Of a stretch of 64,000 bases of DNA, positions 8,082 through 17,570 are shown in pieces. Location: contig CAVPVQ010000023.1 in NCBI GenBank assembly GCA_963709185.1, forward strand, positions 186,001-250,000, read 5' to 3'. The notes under the pieces were generated by a model. That model made no database searches, was not told the DNA's origin, and worked only from the letters and a program-made list of their open reading frames with translations. Within the stretch, counting starts at the first letter, position 1, and the number at the start of each line of letters is the position of its first letter. The stretch is from Roseiarcus sp963709185. Its GTDB lineage: Bacteria; Pseudomonadota; Alphaproteobacteria; Rhizobiales; Beijerinckiaceae. The position numbers were made by a program, and so were the translations under genes.

Positions 8082-9277
8082 TCAGCTCGCGCTCGCCATC
8101 CGGCGATGCGAGGGGGCCTCGATATTGGAGATGACTTCGCCGAACGGGCCGCCATGGCGGGCCGGGCCGAGATTCGCGCCGGTCGTCGCTTTCAGCGGCA
8201 GTTTTGGAAACACCAGTTCGGCGAAACGGTAGCATTCCTCGAGATGGGGGTAGCCCGACAGGATGAACCGGTCGATGCCGAGCGCCATATACTCCTTCAT
8301 GCGTTCGGCCACCTCGTCGGGGTCGCCGACCAGCGCGGTGCCGGCGCCCCGCGCACCAGGCCGACGCCGGCCCACAGGTTCGGGCTCACTTCGAGCTTGT
8401 CGCGGCGGCCGCCGTGCAGCGCGGCCATGCGCTTCTGCCCGACCGAGTCAAAGTGGGCGAACGACTTTTGCGCCTTGGCGATCGCCTCATCGTCGAGCTT
8501 GGATATCAAACTGTCGGCCGCGCGCCAGGCTTCGGCCGACGTTTCGCGCACGATCACGTGGAGGCGGATGCCGAACGACAACGTCCTGCCCCGCGCGGCC
8601 GCCAGCGCGCGCGCCGTCGCGATTTTCGCGGCGACGTCGCCGGGCGGTTCGCCCCAGGTGAGGTAGACGTCGACATGCTCGGCGGCGACGCGATTGCCGG
8701 CGTCCGACGAACCGCCGAAATACAGCGGGGGATGCGGCTTCTGCACGGGCGGATAGATCAGCTTGCCCTGTTCGATCGCGATATGCTCGCCCTTGAAGGT
8801 CACTTCCTCGCCGGCCAGCAGCTTGCGCCAGACCTGAAGAAATTCGTCGGTGACGGCGTAGCGCTCGCCGTGATCGGAGAACACGCCGTCGCCTCTCAGT
8901 TCACGCGGATCGCCGCCGGTGACGACATTGATCAGCAATCGCCCGTCCGAAAGGCGGTCAAGCGTCGCGGTCATGCGCGCGGCGACGGTCGGCGTCTGCA
9001 GCCCCGGCCGCACTGCGACCAAAAAGCGCAGGCGCCGGGTCAGCGGGACCATCGCCGAGGCGACCACCCAGGAATCCTCGCATGACTTGCCGGTGGGCAA
9101 GAGAACGCCGAAATAGCCGAGTTCGTCGGCGGCGCGCGCGATCTGGCCGAGATAGTTCAGGCTGATATGCCGGGCGTTGACGTCGCTGCCGAGATACCGG
9201 CCGTCGCCATGGGTCGGCAGAAACCACAGCACATCCGTTTGGGCGGCCGGCGGCAACAGATCGTCGGCGTTTTTCAT
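8082..9277 (-). pseudogene. ssuD: FMNH2-dependent alkanesulfonate monooxygenase SsuD, frameshifted near 3' end
   Basis: SsuD desulfonates alkanesulfonates to aldehyde and sulfite with FMNH2 and O2 when sulfate is scarce. From ATG 9277 (GGAG seven bases upstream) the luciferase-like monooxygenase is well conserved: TDVLWFLPTHGDGRYLG, GVLLPTGKSCEDSW, FLVAVRPGL and INVVTGGDPRE. After NLWAGVGLVRG the frame breaks. The C-terminus (GAGTALVGDPDEVAERM, LSGYPHLEE) continues one base out of frame to 8082. One base is missing near 8345-8350, in a run of four C. It is divergent from ssuACB. It could be an assembly error; if real, the C-terminal quarter is lost. Confidence 0.85.
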
Positions 9278-9384
9278 GATCGCTCCATGGCGGCCGGATG
9301 CCTCTCGATAGACCGCACGCCTCGCGACGCATCGCGGCGAAGGCGGGCGCGCCAAGTTTGTTTCATAAAAATAATTTTGTCTAT

Positions 9385-9398
9385 AGAATTTATATTCT
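9385..9398. promoter_or_regulatory. AT-rich inverted repeat between ssuD and ssuA
   Basis: AGAAT-TTAT-ATTCT forms 5-bp arms in the only AT-rich stretch of this divergent intergenic region (about 9360-9415). It also contains TATAGA and TATATT -10-like hexamers. This is a plausible operator or promoter for the divergent ssu genes; no regulator was identified. Confidence 0.35.
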
Positions 9399-9461
9399 GA
9401 ATGTGAAAGCATGACCGCCAGAGGCTGCTGATTCAAGCGCCCGAGCTCGAAGGATTCAGCG

Positions 9462-10415
9462 ATGAGCGCCGTTCTTGGAAAAATCACGCGGCTCGCCGCG
9501 GTGGCGGCGATTCTCGCCCTCACCGCCGGCGCGGCCGCCGCCGCCGACCGAACGGTGCGCGTCGGCTACCAGAAATACGGCACGTTCCTGCTGTTGAAGG
9601 CGAGCGGGCTGCTGGAGAAGAAGCTCGAGCCGCTCGGCTTCGGCGTCGCCTGGACGGAATTCCCCGGCGGTCCGCAATTGCTGGAGGCGCTCAACGTCGG
9701 CGCGCTCGATTTTGGCATCACCGGCGAGGCGCCGCCGATCTTCGCGCAAGCCGCCGGCGCGCCGCTGGTCTATGTCGGGAACGAGCCCGCCGCGCCCCGC
9801 AGCGAAGCCATTCTCGTGCCCAAAGACAGTCCCATCCATAGCCTCGCCGAGCTCAAGGGCAAGAGCGTCGCGCTGAACAGGGGCTCGAACGTCCACTATC
9901 TCTGGTCAAGGCGCTGGAGAAGGCGGGCCTGAAATACACCGACGTCAACGTCGGTATTTCTGGCGCCGGCGGATGCGCGCGCCGCTTTCGAGCATGGTTC
10001 GGTCGACGCCTGGGCGATCTGGGACCCGTTCCAGGCCGCAGCGGAGCTGACGCTCGAGGCGCGCACCCTCGCCGATGGCGAAGGCGGCGTCGCGTCGAAC
10101 AGGCAGTTCTATCTCGGCGAGCAAAAGTTCGTCGCCGACAATCCCGCGGCGGTCAACGCCATTCTCGCCTCGATCAAGGAGATCGACGGCTGGGCGAAAG
10201 ACAATATCGATCAGGCCGCCAACCAACTCAGCCCGGCGGTCGGCATTCCCGCGCCGATCCTGAAGCTGGCGCTGAGCCGCCAATCCTGGGGCGCGCAGCC
10301 GATCACCCCCGAAGTGGCGGGCGATCAGCAGAAAATCGCCGACGCGTTCTACGCGCTCGGCCTGATCCCCAAGCCGATCAAGATCGGCGACGTCGTGCGC
10401 GGCGGCGGCAGTTGA
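9462..10415 (+). pseudogene. ssuA: aliphatic sulfonate-binding protein SsuA, two compensating frameshifts
   Basis: This is the periplasmic sulfonate-binding protein of the SsuABC importer. It has a signal peptide (about residues 1-28, ending AGAAAAA), then RVGYQKYGTFLLLKASG, EFPGGPQLLEALNVGALDFG and TGEAPPIFAQAAG, all typical of SsuA. A base is missing near 9898-9903 and an extra base occurs near 9952-9954. Between them about 17 residues are encoded out of frame, and the annotated frame hits a stop at 9930-9932. Correcting both gives a 317-residue protein of normal length. Start ATG 9462. It is upstream of and overlapping ssuC. Confidence 0.85.
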
Positions 10416-11242
10416 CGCCCGGGGCGCGACGAACGCCGAGCACGCAGGCGGGCGGACGATCCGTTCGCCTGCCCGATGGCCTGGTCGGATGGATCCTTCC
10501 GGCGGCGCTGCTCATTGGCTGGGAGATCGCCGCCGACACGGGGCTGATCGCCGCGCGCGTATTGCCGGCCCCCAGCGCTGTGATGCGCGCGTTCTGGACG
10601 ACCTGGCAAAGCGGCGCCCTCAGCCAGAATGTCGCAGTGAGCGCCGGGCGCGCCGCCCAGGGGCTGACGATCGGCGGGCTGCTCGGCTTCGCGCTCGGGA
10701 TCGCCAACGGGCTGTGGCGACCCGTCGAGATCGCGCTCGATTCCTCGCTGCAGATGCTTCGCAACATCCCGCATCTGGCGATCATTCCGCTCGTCATCCT
10801 GTGGTTCGGCATCGGCGAGGAGGCCAAGATTTTCCTGGTCTCGATCGGCGTGCTTTTTCCCGTCTACATCAACACCTATCACGGCGTGCGAACCGTCGAC
10901 CCGGCGCTGGTCGAAATGGCGCGCGTCTATCGCCTCGGGCGTTTCGCGATGTTCTGGCGCGTCATCCTGCCGGGCGCCCTGCCCTCGGTGTTCGTCGGAC
11001 TGCGCTACGGGCTCGGCGCGATGTGGCTCACCCTGATCGTCGCCGAGACGATCTCGGCCTCCTCGGGAATTGGCTACATGACGATGAACGCGCGCGAATT
11101 CCTTCAGACCGACGTCGTCCTGCTCGGCGTCATCATCTATGCGCTGCTCGGCAAGCTTTCGGACGTCATCACCAAAATATGTGAGCGCGCCGCTCTTTCC
11201 TGGCATCCGAGCTACGCCAACCCGGTCGAGGCCAACGCATGA
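10412..11242 (+). CDS. ssuC: aliphatic sulfonate ABC transporter permease SsuC
   Basis: The 276-residue inner-membrane permease has the BPD_transp_1 fold with about six helices. The cytoplasmic EAA loop (VEMARVYRLGRFAMFWRVILPGALPS region, about residues 166-191) contacts the SsuB ATPase. Start is TTG 10412, whose last bases overlap the SsuA stop (TTGA), so translation is coupled; a later internal start cannot be excluded. It sits between ssuA and ssuB and overlaps ssuB by four bases. Confidence 0.9.
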   Translation: MTPGARRTPSTQAGGRSVRLPDGLVGWILPAALLIGWEIAADTGLIAARVLPAPSAVMRAFWTTWQSGALSQNVAVSAGRAAQGLTIGGLLGFALGIANGLWRPVEIALDSSLQMLRNIPHLAIIPLVILWFGIGEEAKIFLVSIGVLFPVYINTYHGVRTVDPALVEMARVYRLGRFAMFWRVILPGALPSVFVGLRYGLGAMWLTLIVAETISASSGIGYMTMNAREFLQTDVVLLGVIIYALLGKLSDVITKICERAALSWHPSYANPVEANA

Positions 11243-12048
11243 GTTCTCGCGTCGAACCTTTTCCGTCCGCGTCGTTCGCGACGTCCCCTCTGATGCGCGT
11301 CCAGGTCGCGGAGGACGCCCGGGTCGCGACGCGATCAGGCAGCGGACTGCCGATCGAACTGCGCGCCGTCTCCAAGGCGTTCGGTCAACGCGAAGTCCTG
11401 AAGGGGCTCGACCTGACCATCGAGGCCGGCGAATTCGTGGTGGTGGTTGGCCGCTCGGGCGGCGGAAAATCGACCCTGTTGCGGCTTATCGCCGGACTCG
11501 ACCGACCGAGCGCGGGCGTCGTCGCGATCGACAATCAACCGGTCGTCGCGCCGCCGCAAGCCGCGCGCATGATGTTCCAGGACGCCCGTCTTCTGCCCTG
11601 GCAACGCGTGATCGCCAATGTCGGCGTGGCGCGCGGACCGGACTGGCGCCGCCGTGCGCTGGAGGCGCTCGGCGCGGTCGGTCTGGCTGACCGCGCCGAT
11701 GAATGGCCGCGCGTCCTCTCGGGCGGGCAGCGCCAGCGCGTCGCCCTCGCCCGTGCGCTGATCAGCCGCCCCCGCGTCCTGTTGCTCGACGAACCGTTCG
11801 GCGCGCTCGATGCGCTGACGCGGGTCGAGATGCACCGGCTCCTCGAAGGCCTTTGGCGCGAACATGGGTTCACCGCGATTCTCATCACCCATGACGTCGC
11901 CGAGGCGGTGGCGCTCGCCGATCGGGTGCTGGCCCTGCGCGAGGGATCGATCGCTCTCGATCTGCCGATCCCGCACAGAAAGCAGCGGCGCGGGGCCAGC
12001 GAAGCGGAGCTCACAGCCTTGCGGGCGCGCATCCTGGCGGCGGTCTGA
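11239..12048 (+). CDS. ssuB: aliphatic sulfonate ABC transporter ATP-binding protein SsuB
   Basis: The 269-residue ATPase energises sulfonate uptake. Walker A is GRSGGGKST (about residues 74-82), followed by the Q-loop in MMFQDARLLPW, the signature LSGGQRQRVALARAL, Walker B LLLDEPFGALD and the H-loop THD. The roughly 40-residue N-terminal extension before the ATPase core is unremarkable. ATG 11239 overlaps the SsuC stop (ATGA). The 3' end converges on the RND permease gene with only 10 bp between. Confidence 0.93.
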   Translation: MSSRVEPFPSASFATSPLMRVQVAEDARVATRSGSGLPIELRAVSKAFGQREVLKGLDLTIEAGEFVVVVGRSGGGKSTLLRLIAGLDRPSAGVVAIDNQPVVAPPQAARMMFQDARLLPWQRVIANVGVARGPDWRRRALEALGAVGLADRADEWPRVLSGGQRQRVALARALISRPRVLLLDEPFGALDALTRVEMHRLLEGLWREHGFTAILITHDVAEAVALADRVLALREGSIALDLPIPHRKQRRGASEAELTALRARILAAV

Positions 12049-12058
12049 CCGACGCCGG

Positions 12059-15000
12059 CTACTCGGCCGCCTGCGGTCGCTTCTCGCCCCAGTCCTGCGC
12101 GCCGTGTTCGACGCTGGGCTCGAACTCCACGGGACGCCGCTTCGCGCCCGCGAGCCAGTTGGAGAGGCGGTCGAGATAGAGATAGATCACCGGCGTGGTG
12201 AACAAGGTCAGCGCCTGGCTGACGATCAGGCCGCCGACCATCGTATAGCCGAGCGGCTGACGCAATTCCGACCCCGTGCCGTGACCCAGCATCAACGGCA
12301 CGCCGCCCAGCATCGCCGCCATCGTCGTCATCATGATCGGGCGAAAGCGCATCAGCGCCGCCTTGCGGATCGCCTGCTCGGTCGTCAGGTGCTCGGCGCG
12401 CTCGACGGCGATCGCGAAGTCGACCATCATGATGCCGTTCTTCTTGACGATGCCGATCAGCAGGATCGTGCCAATCAAGGCGATAAGACTGAACTCGTAG
12501 CCGAACAGCATCAGCGTCGCGAGCGCGCCGAGCCCGGCGGACGGCAGGGTGGACAGAATCGTCAGCGGATGGATGAAGCTCTCGTAGAGCACGCCGAGGA
12601 TCAGATAGACCGTCACCAGCGCCGCCAGGATCAGCAGCGGCACTGTCGTCAGCGAATCCTGGAACGCCTGCGCGTTGCCTTGGAACGTCGTCGTCAACGC
12701 CGACGGCGCCCGCAACTCGCTGACCACTTTCTGCACCGCCTGCGTCGCCTGGCCGAGCGCCACGCCTGGCGCGAGATTGAAGCTGATGGTGATCGCCGGA
12801 AACTGCGACTGATGGCTGATCGACAGCGGCTGCACCGGTTTCGTCGTCCATTTGGCGAATGCGCTCATCGGCACTTCCTGCCCGGTCGTCGGCGAGCGGA
12901 CGTAGATTTTGTCGAGCGTCTTCGGATCGCCTTGCAACTCCGGCAGGATCTCCTCGATCACCTCGTAGGTGTTGAGCTGCGTGAAATACTGGTTGACCTG
13001 CCGCTGGCCGAAGGCGTCGTACAAGGTGTCGTCGATCAGCTGCGGCTGGATGCCGAATCGCGAGGCCATGTCGCGGTCGATGGCGATCGTCAGCGTCGTG
13101 CCCGCCGCCTGCTGGTCGGTCGCAACGTCGCGTAGGTCCGGTAACTGGCGGAGCTTGGCGAGAATGCGCGGCGCCCAGGCGCTGAGCTCGTCGAGATTGG
13201 CATCCTGCACCGTGTACTGGAACTGCGTGCGCGCCGAGCGCGCGCCGACAGTGACGTCCTGCGCGACCTGCAGGTAGAGCCTGACGCCCTTCACCTCGGC
13301 GAGCTTCGGCCGGAGCCGGTCGATGATGTGGAACGCGTCGACATCGCGCTCGTCGCGCGGCTTGAGGGTGATGAACATCCGGCCGTTGTTCTGCGCCGAG
13401 GCGCCGACGCCGGCGCCGAGCGCCATCGGCACTGAGTCGACCCCGGGGTCGGCCTTGATGATGGCGCCGAGCTGCTTCTGCAGCTTCACCATCGCATCGA
13501 ACGAAATATCCTGCGGCGCGTCGGAATTGCCATAGATGATGCCGGTGTCCTGCTGCGGGAAGAATCCTTTGGGAATGACGACGAAGAGATAAACCGTCGC
13601 GCCGACGGTCGCCAGAAACACCAGCAGCGTCAGGAAACGGTGAGCGAGCACGAAGTCGAGCCCGCGCTCGTAGCCGTTCGCCAGGGCGGCGAAGCCCCGT
13701 TCGCTCAGATCGTAGAGACGTCCGTGCTTGACGGCGCCGTGCGGCTTGAGGAAGCGCGAGGCCATCATCGGCGTCAGCGTCAGCGAGACGAAGGCGGAGA
13801 CGATGATGGTCATCGCCAGCGTGACGGCGAACTCGCGGAACAGACGGCCGATGATCCCCGACATCAGCAGCAGCGGGATCAGCACGGCGATCAGCGACAG
13901 CGAGATCGAGACCACGGTGAAGCCGATTTCGCCGGCGCCCTTCAGCGCGGCCGGAAAGGGCTTCATTCCGTCCTCGATATGGCGCGTAATGTTCTCCATC
14001 ACGACGATGGCGTCGTCGACCACGAAGCCGACCGCGATCGTCAGCGCCATCAGCGATAGATTGTCGAGGCTGTAGTTGGCCGCCCACATCGCGCCGCAGG
14101 CGCCGAGCAGCGCCAGCGGCACGGTGATGCTCGGAATGAAGGTCGCCCAGGCGCTTCTGAGGAATATGAAGATGACCATCACCACCAGCATGATGGTCAG
14201 CATCAGCGTGAACTGGACATCATCGACCGAGGCGCGAATCGTAATGGTGCGGTCGGAGGTGATGGTGACGTGGATGTTCGGCGGGATCGCCGCCTGAAGA
14301 TGGACCAGCGCCTGCTTGATCCGCTCGACCGTCTTGATGACGTTCGAACCAGGCTCCTTGAAAATGACGAGAAAGACGCCGCGCTTGCCGTCCGTCCAGG
14401 CGATCTGCGTGTCGTCGGCCGGCCCGCTGACCGCCCGGCCGATATCGCGGACGCGCACCGGCGCGCCATTGCGATAGGCGATGATGATGTTGTCCCAGTC
14501 CTTCGCGACGGTGATCTGGTCGTTGTCGTAGATCGTGAAGGACTGCTTGGAACCGTTCAGCGAGCCCTTTGGACTGTCGACGGTGGCGATGCCGATCTGG
14601 GCGCGCACGTCCTCGAGCTGCAGGTTCTTCTCGACGAGCTTGGCCGGGTCGATCTGGATGCGAATCGCCGGCGTCTGCTGGCCGCCGACGCGCACCAGCG
14701 AGACGCCGCGTATCTGGCTGATCTGCTGGGCGAGGATGTTTTCGGCGGCGTCGTCGACGTCGGTGACCGGCGCCTCGTCCGAAGAGACCGACATGATGAG
14801 GATCGGCGCGTCGGACGGGTTGACCTTGCGGTAGGTGGGCGGGCTCGGCAGGTTCTTCGGCAGAGAGCCGGAAGCGGCGTTGATCGCCGCCTGGATATCG
14901 TTCGCGGCGGCGTCGATATTGCGGTCGAGGTCGAACTGCACGCTGATCGCCGTCGCACCGAGCTGGCTCGTCGAGGTCATTTGCGACACGCCCGGGATCT

Positions 15001-15223
15001 GGGCGATCTGCCGCTCGAGCGGCTGCGCCACCGACGAGGCCATCGTCTCCGGCGAGGCGCCCGGCAGCGCGGCGCTGACGGTGATGGTGGGGAAGTCGAT
15101 CTGCGGCAGCGGCGCCACCGGCAGCAGCGGATAGGCGACGATGCCGGCAAGCAGGATCGCCACCATGATCAGCGTGGTGGCGACCGGGTGGCGGATGAAG
15201 GGAGCCGAGACGCCGCCGTACAT
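12059..15223 (-). CDS. RND efflux transporter permease (MdtB/MdtC-like, HAE1 family)
   Basis: The 1054-residue inner-membrane RND pump trimerises and expels drugs by proton antiport. It has the N-terminal helix FIRHPVATTLIMVAILLAG, two large periplasmic loops and twelve predicted helices. The proton-relay aspartates are in GFVVDDAIVVMENI (about residues 400-413). FPTITVSAALPGASPETMAS is characteristic of MdtB/C-type permeases. The adaptor gene ends five bases upstream, so both form one operon. No outer-membrane TolC-type gene is adjacent, so it presumably borrows one encoded elsewhere. Substrates cannot be inferred. Confidence 0.93.
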   Translation of the reverse strand: MYGGVSAPFIRHPVATTLIMVAILLAGIVAYPLLPVAPLPQIDFPTITVSAALPGASPETMASSVAQPLERQIAQIPGVSQMTSTSQLGATAISVQFDLDRNIDAAANDIQAAINAASGSLPKNLPSPPTYRKVNPSDAPILIMSVSSDEAPVTDVDDAAENILAQQISQIRGVSLVRVGGQQTPAIRIQIDPAKLVEKNLQLEDVRAQIGIATVDSPKGSLNGSKQSFTIYDNDQITVAKDWDNIIIAYRNGAPVRVRDIGRAVSGPADDTQIAWTDGKRGVFLVIFKEPGSNVIKTVERIKQALVHLQAAIPPNIHVTITSDRTITIRASVDDVQFTLMLTIMLVVMVIFIFLRSAWATFIPSITVPLALLGACGAMWAANYSLDNLSLMALTIAVGFVVDDAIVVMENITRHIEDGMKPFPAALKGAGEIGFTVVSISLSLIAVLIPLLLMSGIIGRLFREFAVTLAMTIIVSAFVSLTLTPMMASRFLKPHGAVKHGRLYDLSERGFAALANGYERGLDFVLAHRFLTLLVFLATVGATVYLFVVIPKGFFPQQDTGIIYGNSDAPQDISFDAMVKLQKQLGAIIKADPGVDSVPMALGAGVGASAQNNGRMFITLKPRDERDVDAFHIIDRLRPKLAEVKGVRLYLQVAQDVTVGARSARTQFQYTVQDANLDELSAWAPRILAKLRQLPDLRDVATDQQAAGTTLTIAIDRDMASRFGIQPQLIDDTLYDAFGQRQVNQYFTQLNTYEVIEEILPELQGDPKTLDKIYVRSPTTGQEVPMSAFAKWTTKPVQPLSISHQSQFPAITISFNLAPGVALGQATQAVQKVVSELRAPSALTTTFQGNAQAFQDSLTTVPLLILAALVTVYLILGVLYESFIHPLTILSTLPSAGLGALATLMLFGYEFSLIALIGTILLIGIVKKNGIMMVDFAIAVERAEHLTTEQAIRKAALMRFRPIMMTTMAAMLGGVPLMLGHGTGSELRQPLGYTMVGGLIVSQALTLFTTPVIYLYLDRLSNWLAGAKRRPVEFEPSVEHGAQDWGEKRPQAAE

Positions 15224-15227
15224 CGGT

Positions 15228-16442
15228 TCAGGTCCCCGAGCTTGCGGTCGCGTCGATCGTCACGCGCGATCCCGGCTGCAGCACATAGGCGCCGACGCTG
15301 ACGACCTTGTCGCCTTCGTTCACGCCCTTGTCGATCACGGCGGTTTCGAGGTCCTGGTGCGTGACCACGACCGGTCGCAGCGCTGCGCGGCTCTGCCCGT
15401 CGACCACATAGACGAAAAGGCCGCTCGGGCCGTGCTGGATCGCCGCGGCCGGAACCACGAGGGCGTCCTTGATTTCGCCGGCGGTCAGTCGCGTCGCCAC
15501 CGCCAAGCCCGGCCAAAGCTTATGATCCTTGTTCGCGAATTCTCCCTTCAGACGAATCGAACCCGTCGCCGTGTCGACCTGGTTGTCGGTCAGGATCAGC
15601 TTGCCGACGCCGAGAACCTGGCTTCCGTCGGAAGTGTTCGCCACGAGTTCCGGCGCGCCCGCCGTCAGCATCTGGTTGAGCTCAGTGACCTCCTGCTCCG
15701 GCGCGGTGAAGATGACCGAGATCGGCTCCAACTGTGCGATCGTCACGATGCCGGTTTGTTGCGCGGCGGCGACGATATTGCCCTCGTCGACGATGCGGAA
15801 GCCGGTGCGGCCGGCGAGCGGCGCGCGGATCGTCGTATAGTCCAGCTGGACCTGAGCGGCCTCGATCGACGCCACATCCGCCGCGATTTGCGCGATCAAT
15901 TGCGCGACCAGCGCATTCTGCGTGTCCAGCTGTTGCTGGGTTGCGAAATTCTGCTTGGCGAGCGTCGCGTAGCGCTGCTGATCGAGCCTGGCGTTGGCGA
16001 GATTGGCCTCGTCCTGTGTCTTCTTCGCCTTGGCCTGGTCGAGCGCCGCCTGGAAAGGACGTGGATCGATCTGCGCCAGCAGATCGCCCTGGTTGACCAT
16101 CTGGCCCTCGGTGAAGGCGATTTTCATCACCTGCCCGTCGACGCGGGTGCGCACCGTCACTGTATTATAGGCCTGCGCCTGGCCAAGACTGTCGAGATAG
16201 AGCGGATAATCCGCCCGTTTGACGACGGCGATCGAAACCAGGGCGGGCGGCGGCCCCTGAACCTCGGCTTGCGCGGGCGCGGCAGGTTGCCTCGAACCGC
16301 CCGCCACCATGTCGTGCAATTTATGAGCATAGGGTCCGGCGGCCGGCGACAGTCTCTCGACGCTGTCAGGGGCGTACGCGGCGAAGCCCGCGGCGGCGGC
16401 GGCGGCCACGACTACCGTCCAGACAAACCCTCGGAAACCCAT
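15228..16442 (-). CDS. RND efflux periplasmic adaptor subunit (MdtA-like)
   Basis: The 404-residue membrane-fusion protein links the RND permease to an outer-membrane channel. It has an N-terminal membrane anchor (FVWTVVVAAAAAAGFAAYA), a lipoyl half-motif (VRTRVDGQVMKIAFTEGQMV), a coiled-coil hairpin rich in A/Q/K (about residues 135-195), a second lipoyl half (YTTIRAPLAGRTG) and a β-barrel domain. ATG 16442 was chosen because the anchor starts there; the frame extends to 16508. It is first gene of the efflux operon. No regulator is adjacent. Confidence 0.9.
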   Translation of the reverse strand: MGFRGFVWTVVVAAAAAAGFAAYAPDSVERLSPAAGPYAHKLHDMVAGGSRQPAAPAQAEVQGPPPALVSIAVVKRADYPLYLDSLGQAQAYNTVTVRTRVDGQVMKIAFTEGQMVNQGDLLAQIDPRPFQAALDQAKAKKTQDEANLANARLDQQRYATLAKQNFATQQQLDTQNALVAQLIAQIAADVASIEAAQVQLDYTTIRAPLAGRTGFRIVDEGNIVAAAQQTGIVTIAQLEPISVIFTAPEQEVTELNQMLTAGAPELVANTSDGSQVLGVGKLILTDNQVDTATGSIRLKGEFANKDHKLWPGLAVATRLTAGEIKDALVVPAAAIQHGPSGLFVYVVDGQSRAALRPVVVTHQDLETAVIDKGVNEGDKVVSVGAYVLQPGSRVTIDATASSGT

Positions 16443-16686
16443 CCCTCGACCTTTCCGCGCTTTTGTGCGCCAACCTCTTGTCGCAGCGGCGCCAGAAGAC
16501 GGGCACACTTCATACGGTCACGGGCGCGCAGCGCACCGGTCGATCTTAGTGATCGACTCTGAGCGGAAAATTGCAACGATCCAAGAAAAAAGCGCATTAT
16601 CAACGAGAAGTGATCATCGTCCGCAAGGATCGACCGCCGAAGCGAGGATCTCAAAGCGGCATCAATATTCTGATTCTCAGGATCAC

Positions 16687-17424
16687 CTAGCGCGCGTCCT
16701 GGTCCAGTTCGGGATAGTGTCGGAAGACGCCGGACTCATTGAAGGGCGTGCGGCGAGGCGACTCCAGATAACGCGCGATGTTCGGCCGCGCCCGAACCGC
16801 CTCGTGCAACGCCGAAAGCGCGGGATAGCGAGTGGCGAACGGCTTCGTGGCGCGCGGAAACGCGTAACGCAGGCCCTCGATCAACTGGAACAGCGACAGA
16901 TCGACATAGGTCAAGGAGTTCCCGACCATCCGCTGGTCGCCCGCGGGATTTTGCGCCAGCACGCGTTCGAAATATCCCATGAACTTGGGGATGCGCTGTT
17001 CGATGAAGGCGGCCGAGCGCGATTTGGCGGCCTCCTTCTGGTCTTCATAGTAGAGGGCGCTGGAGATCGGGTGATGGGCGTCGTGGACCTCGGCGACGAT
17101 GTCGGTGATGGTCAATTGCAGGCCGTTGGCCACGAAGCGCAGAGGCTCGGACTTCGGGGCCAGCCCGAGCTTCGGCCCCAGATACATCAGAATGTTGGCG
17201 ACATGGGTGACGATCAGATCGCCGTCCTTGAGGAACGGCGGCGCAAACGGGATGTGCGGCTCGGTCTTGCTCTTGAGCACGCGCACCATCGCCTTGACGC
17301 CCTGACCGCGACCTTCGGAGCCGCGCGCGACGTCGACATAATCTGCTCCGGCTTCCTCCAGCGCGAGCCGCACGAATTCGCCGCGGCCCTGCAAGCCCGG
17401 CCAATAGTAGAGTTCGTAAGCCAT
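16687..17424 (-). CDS. glutathione S-transferase family protein
   Basis: From ATG 17424 (GGAG ten bases upstream) the protein has 245 residues. An N-terminal thioredoxin-like domain begins YELYYWPGLQGRGEFVRLAL; Tyr and Arg in this stretch resemble the catalytic and glutathione-side residues of sigma/alpha-like GSTs. A helical C-terminal domain contains SLTYVDLSLFQLIEGL, the usual N-capping region. It lies downstream of btaB on the same strand. The open frame runs into btaB only because of a frameshift in btaB, so a real fusion is unlikely. Substrate unknown. Confidence 0.87.
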   Translation of the reverse strand: MAYELYYWPGLQGRGEFVRLALEEAGADYVDVARGSEGRGQGVKAMVRVLKSKTEPHIPFAPPFLKDGDLIVTHVANILMYLGPKLGLAPKSEPLRFVANGLQLTITDIVAEVHDAHHPISSALYYEDQKEAAKSRSAAFIEQRIPKFMGYFERVLAQNPAGDQRMVGNSLTYVDLSLFQLIEGLRYAFPRATKPFATRYPALSALHEAVRARPNIARYLESPRRTPFNESGVFRHYPELDQDAR

Positions 17425-17570
17425 CGTGGTTTCTCCACGGCGAGCCGCCGGCCGAGCGGCCTTCCGATCAGCTGCGGCCGCGGCGGGCATGGCGGGCGCG
17501 CCCCGTGAAGTCAAGTGAGGCGCCGCGCGGGTTGACGATTTGCCGCGGCGCGATCCTGCCTGTCGCGCCG

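Noticed and set aside
11535..14087. 850-codon open frame antisense to ssuB and the RND permease
   Set aside because: It is a shadow of the RND permease in GC-rich sequence: Arg/Ala/Asp-rich, no domain, and the opposite frames encode conserved proteins.
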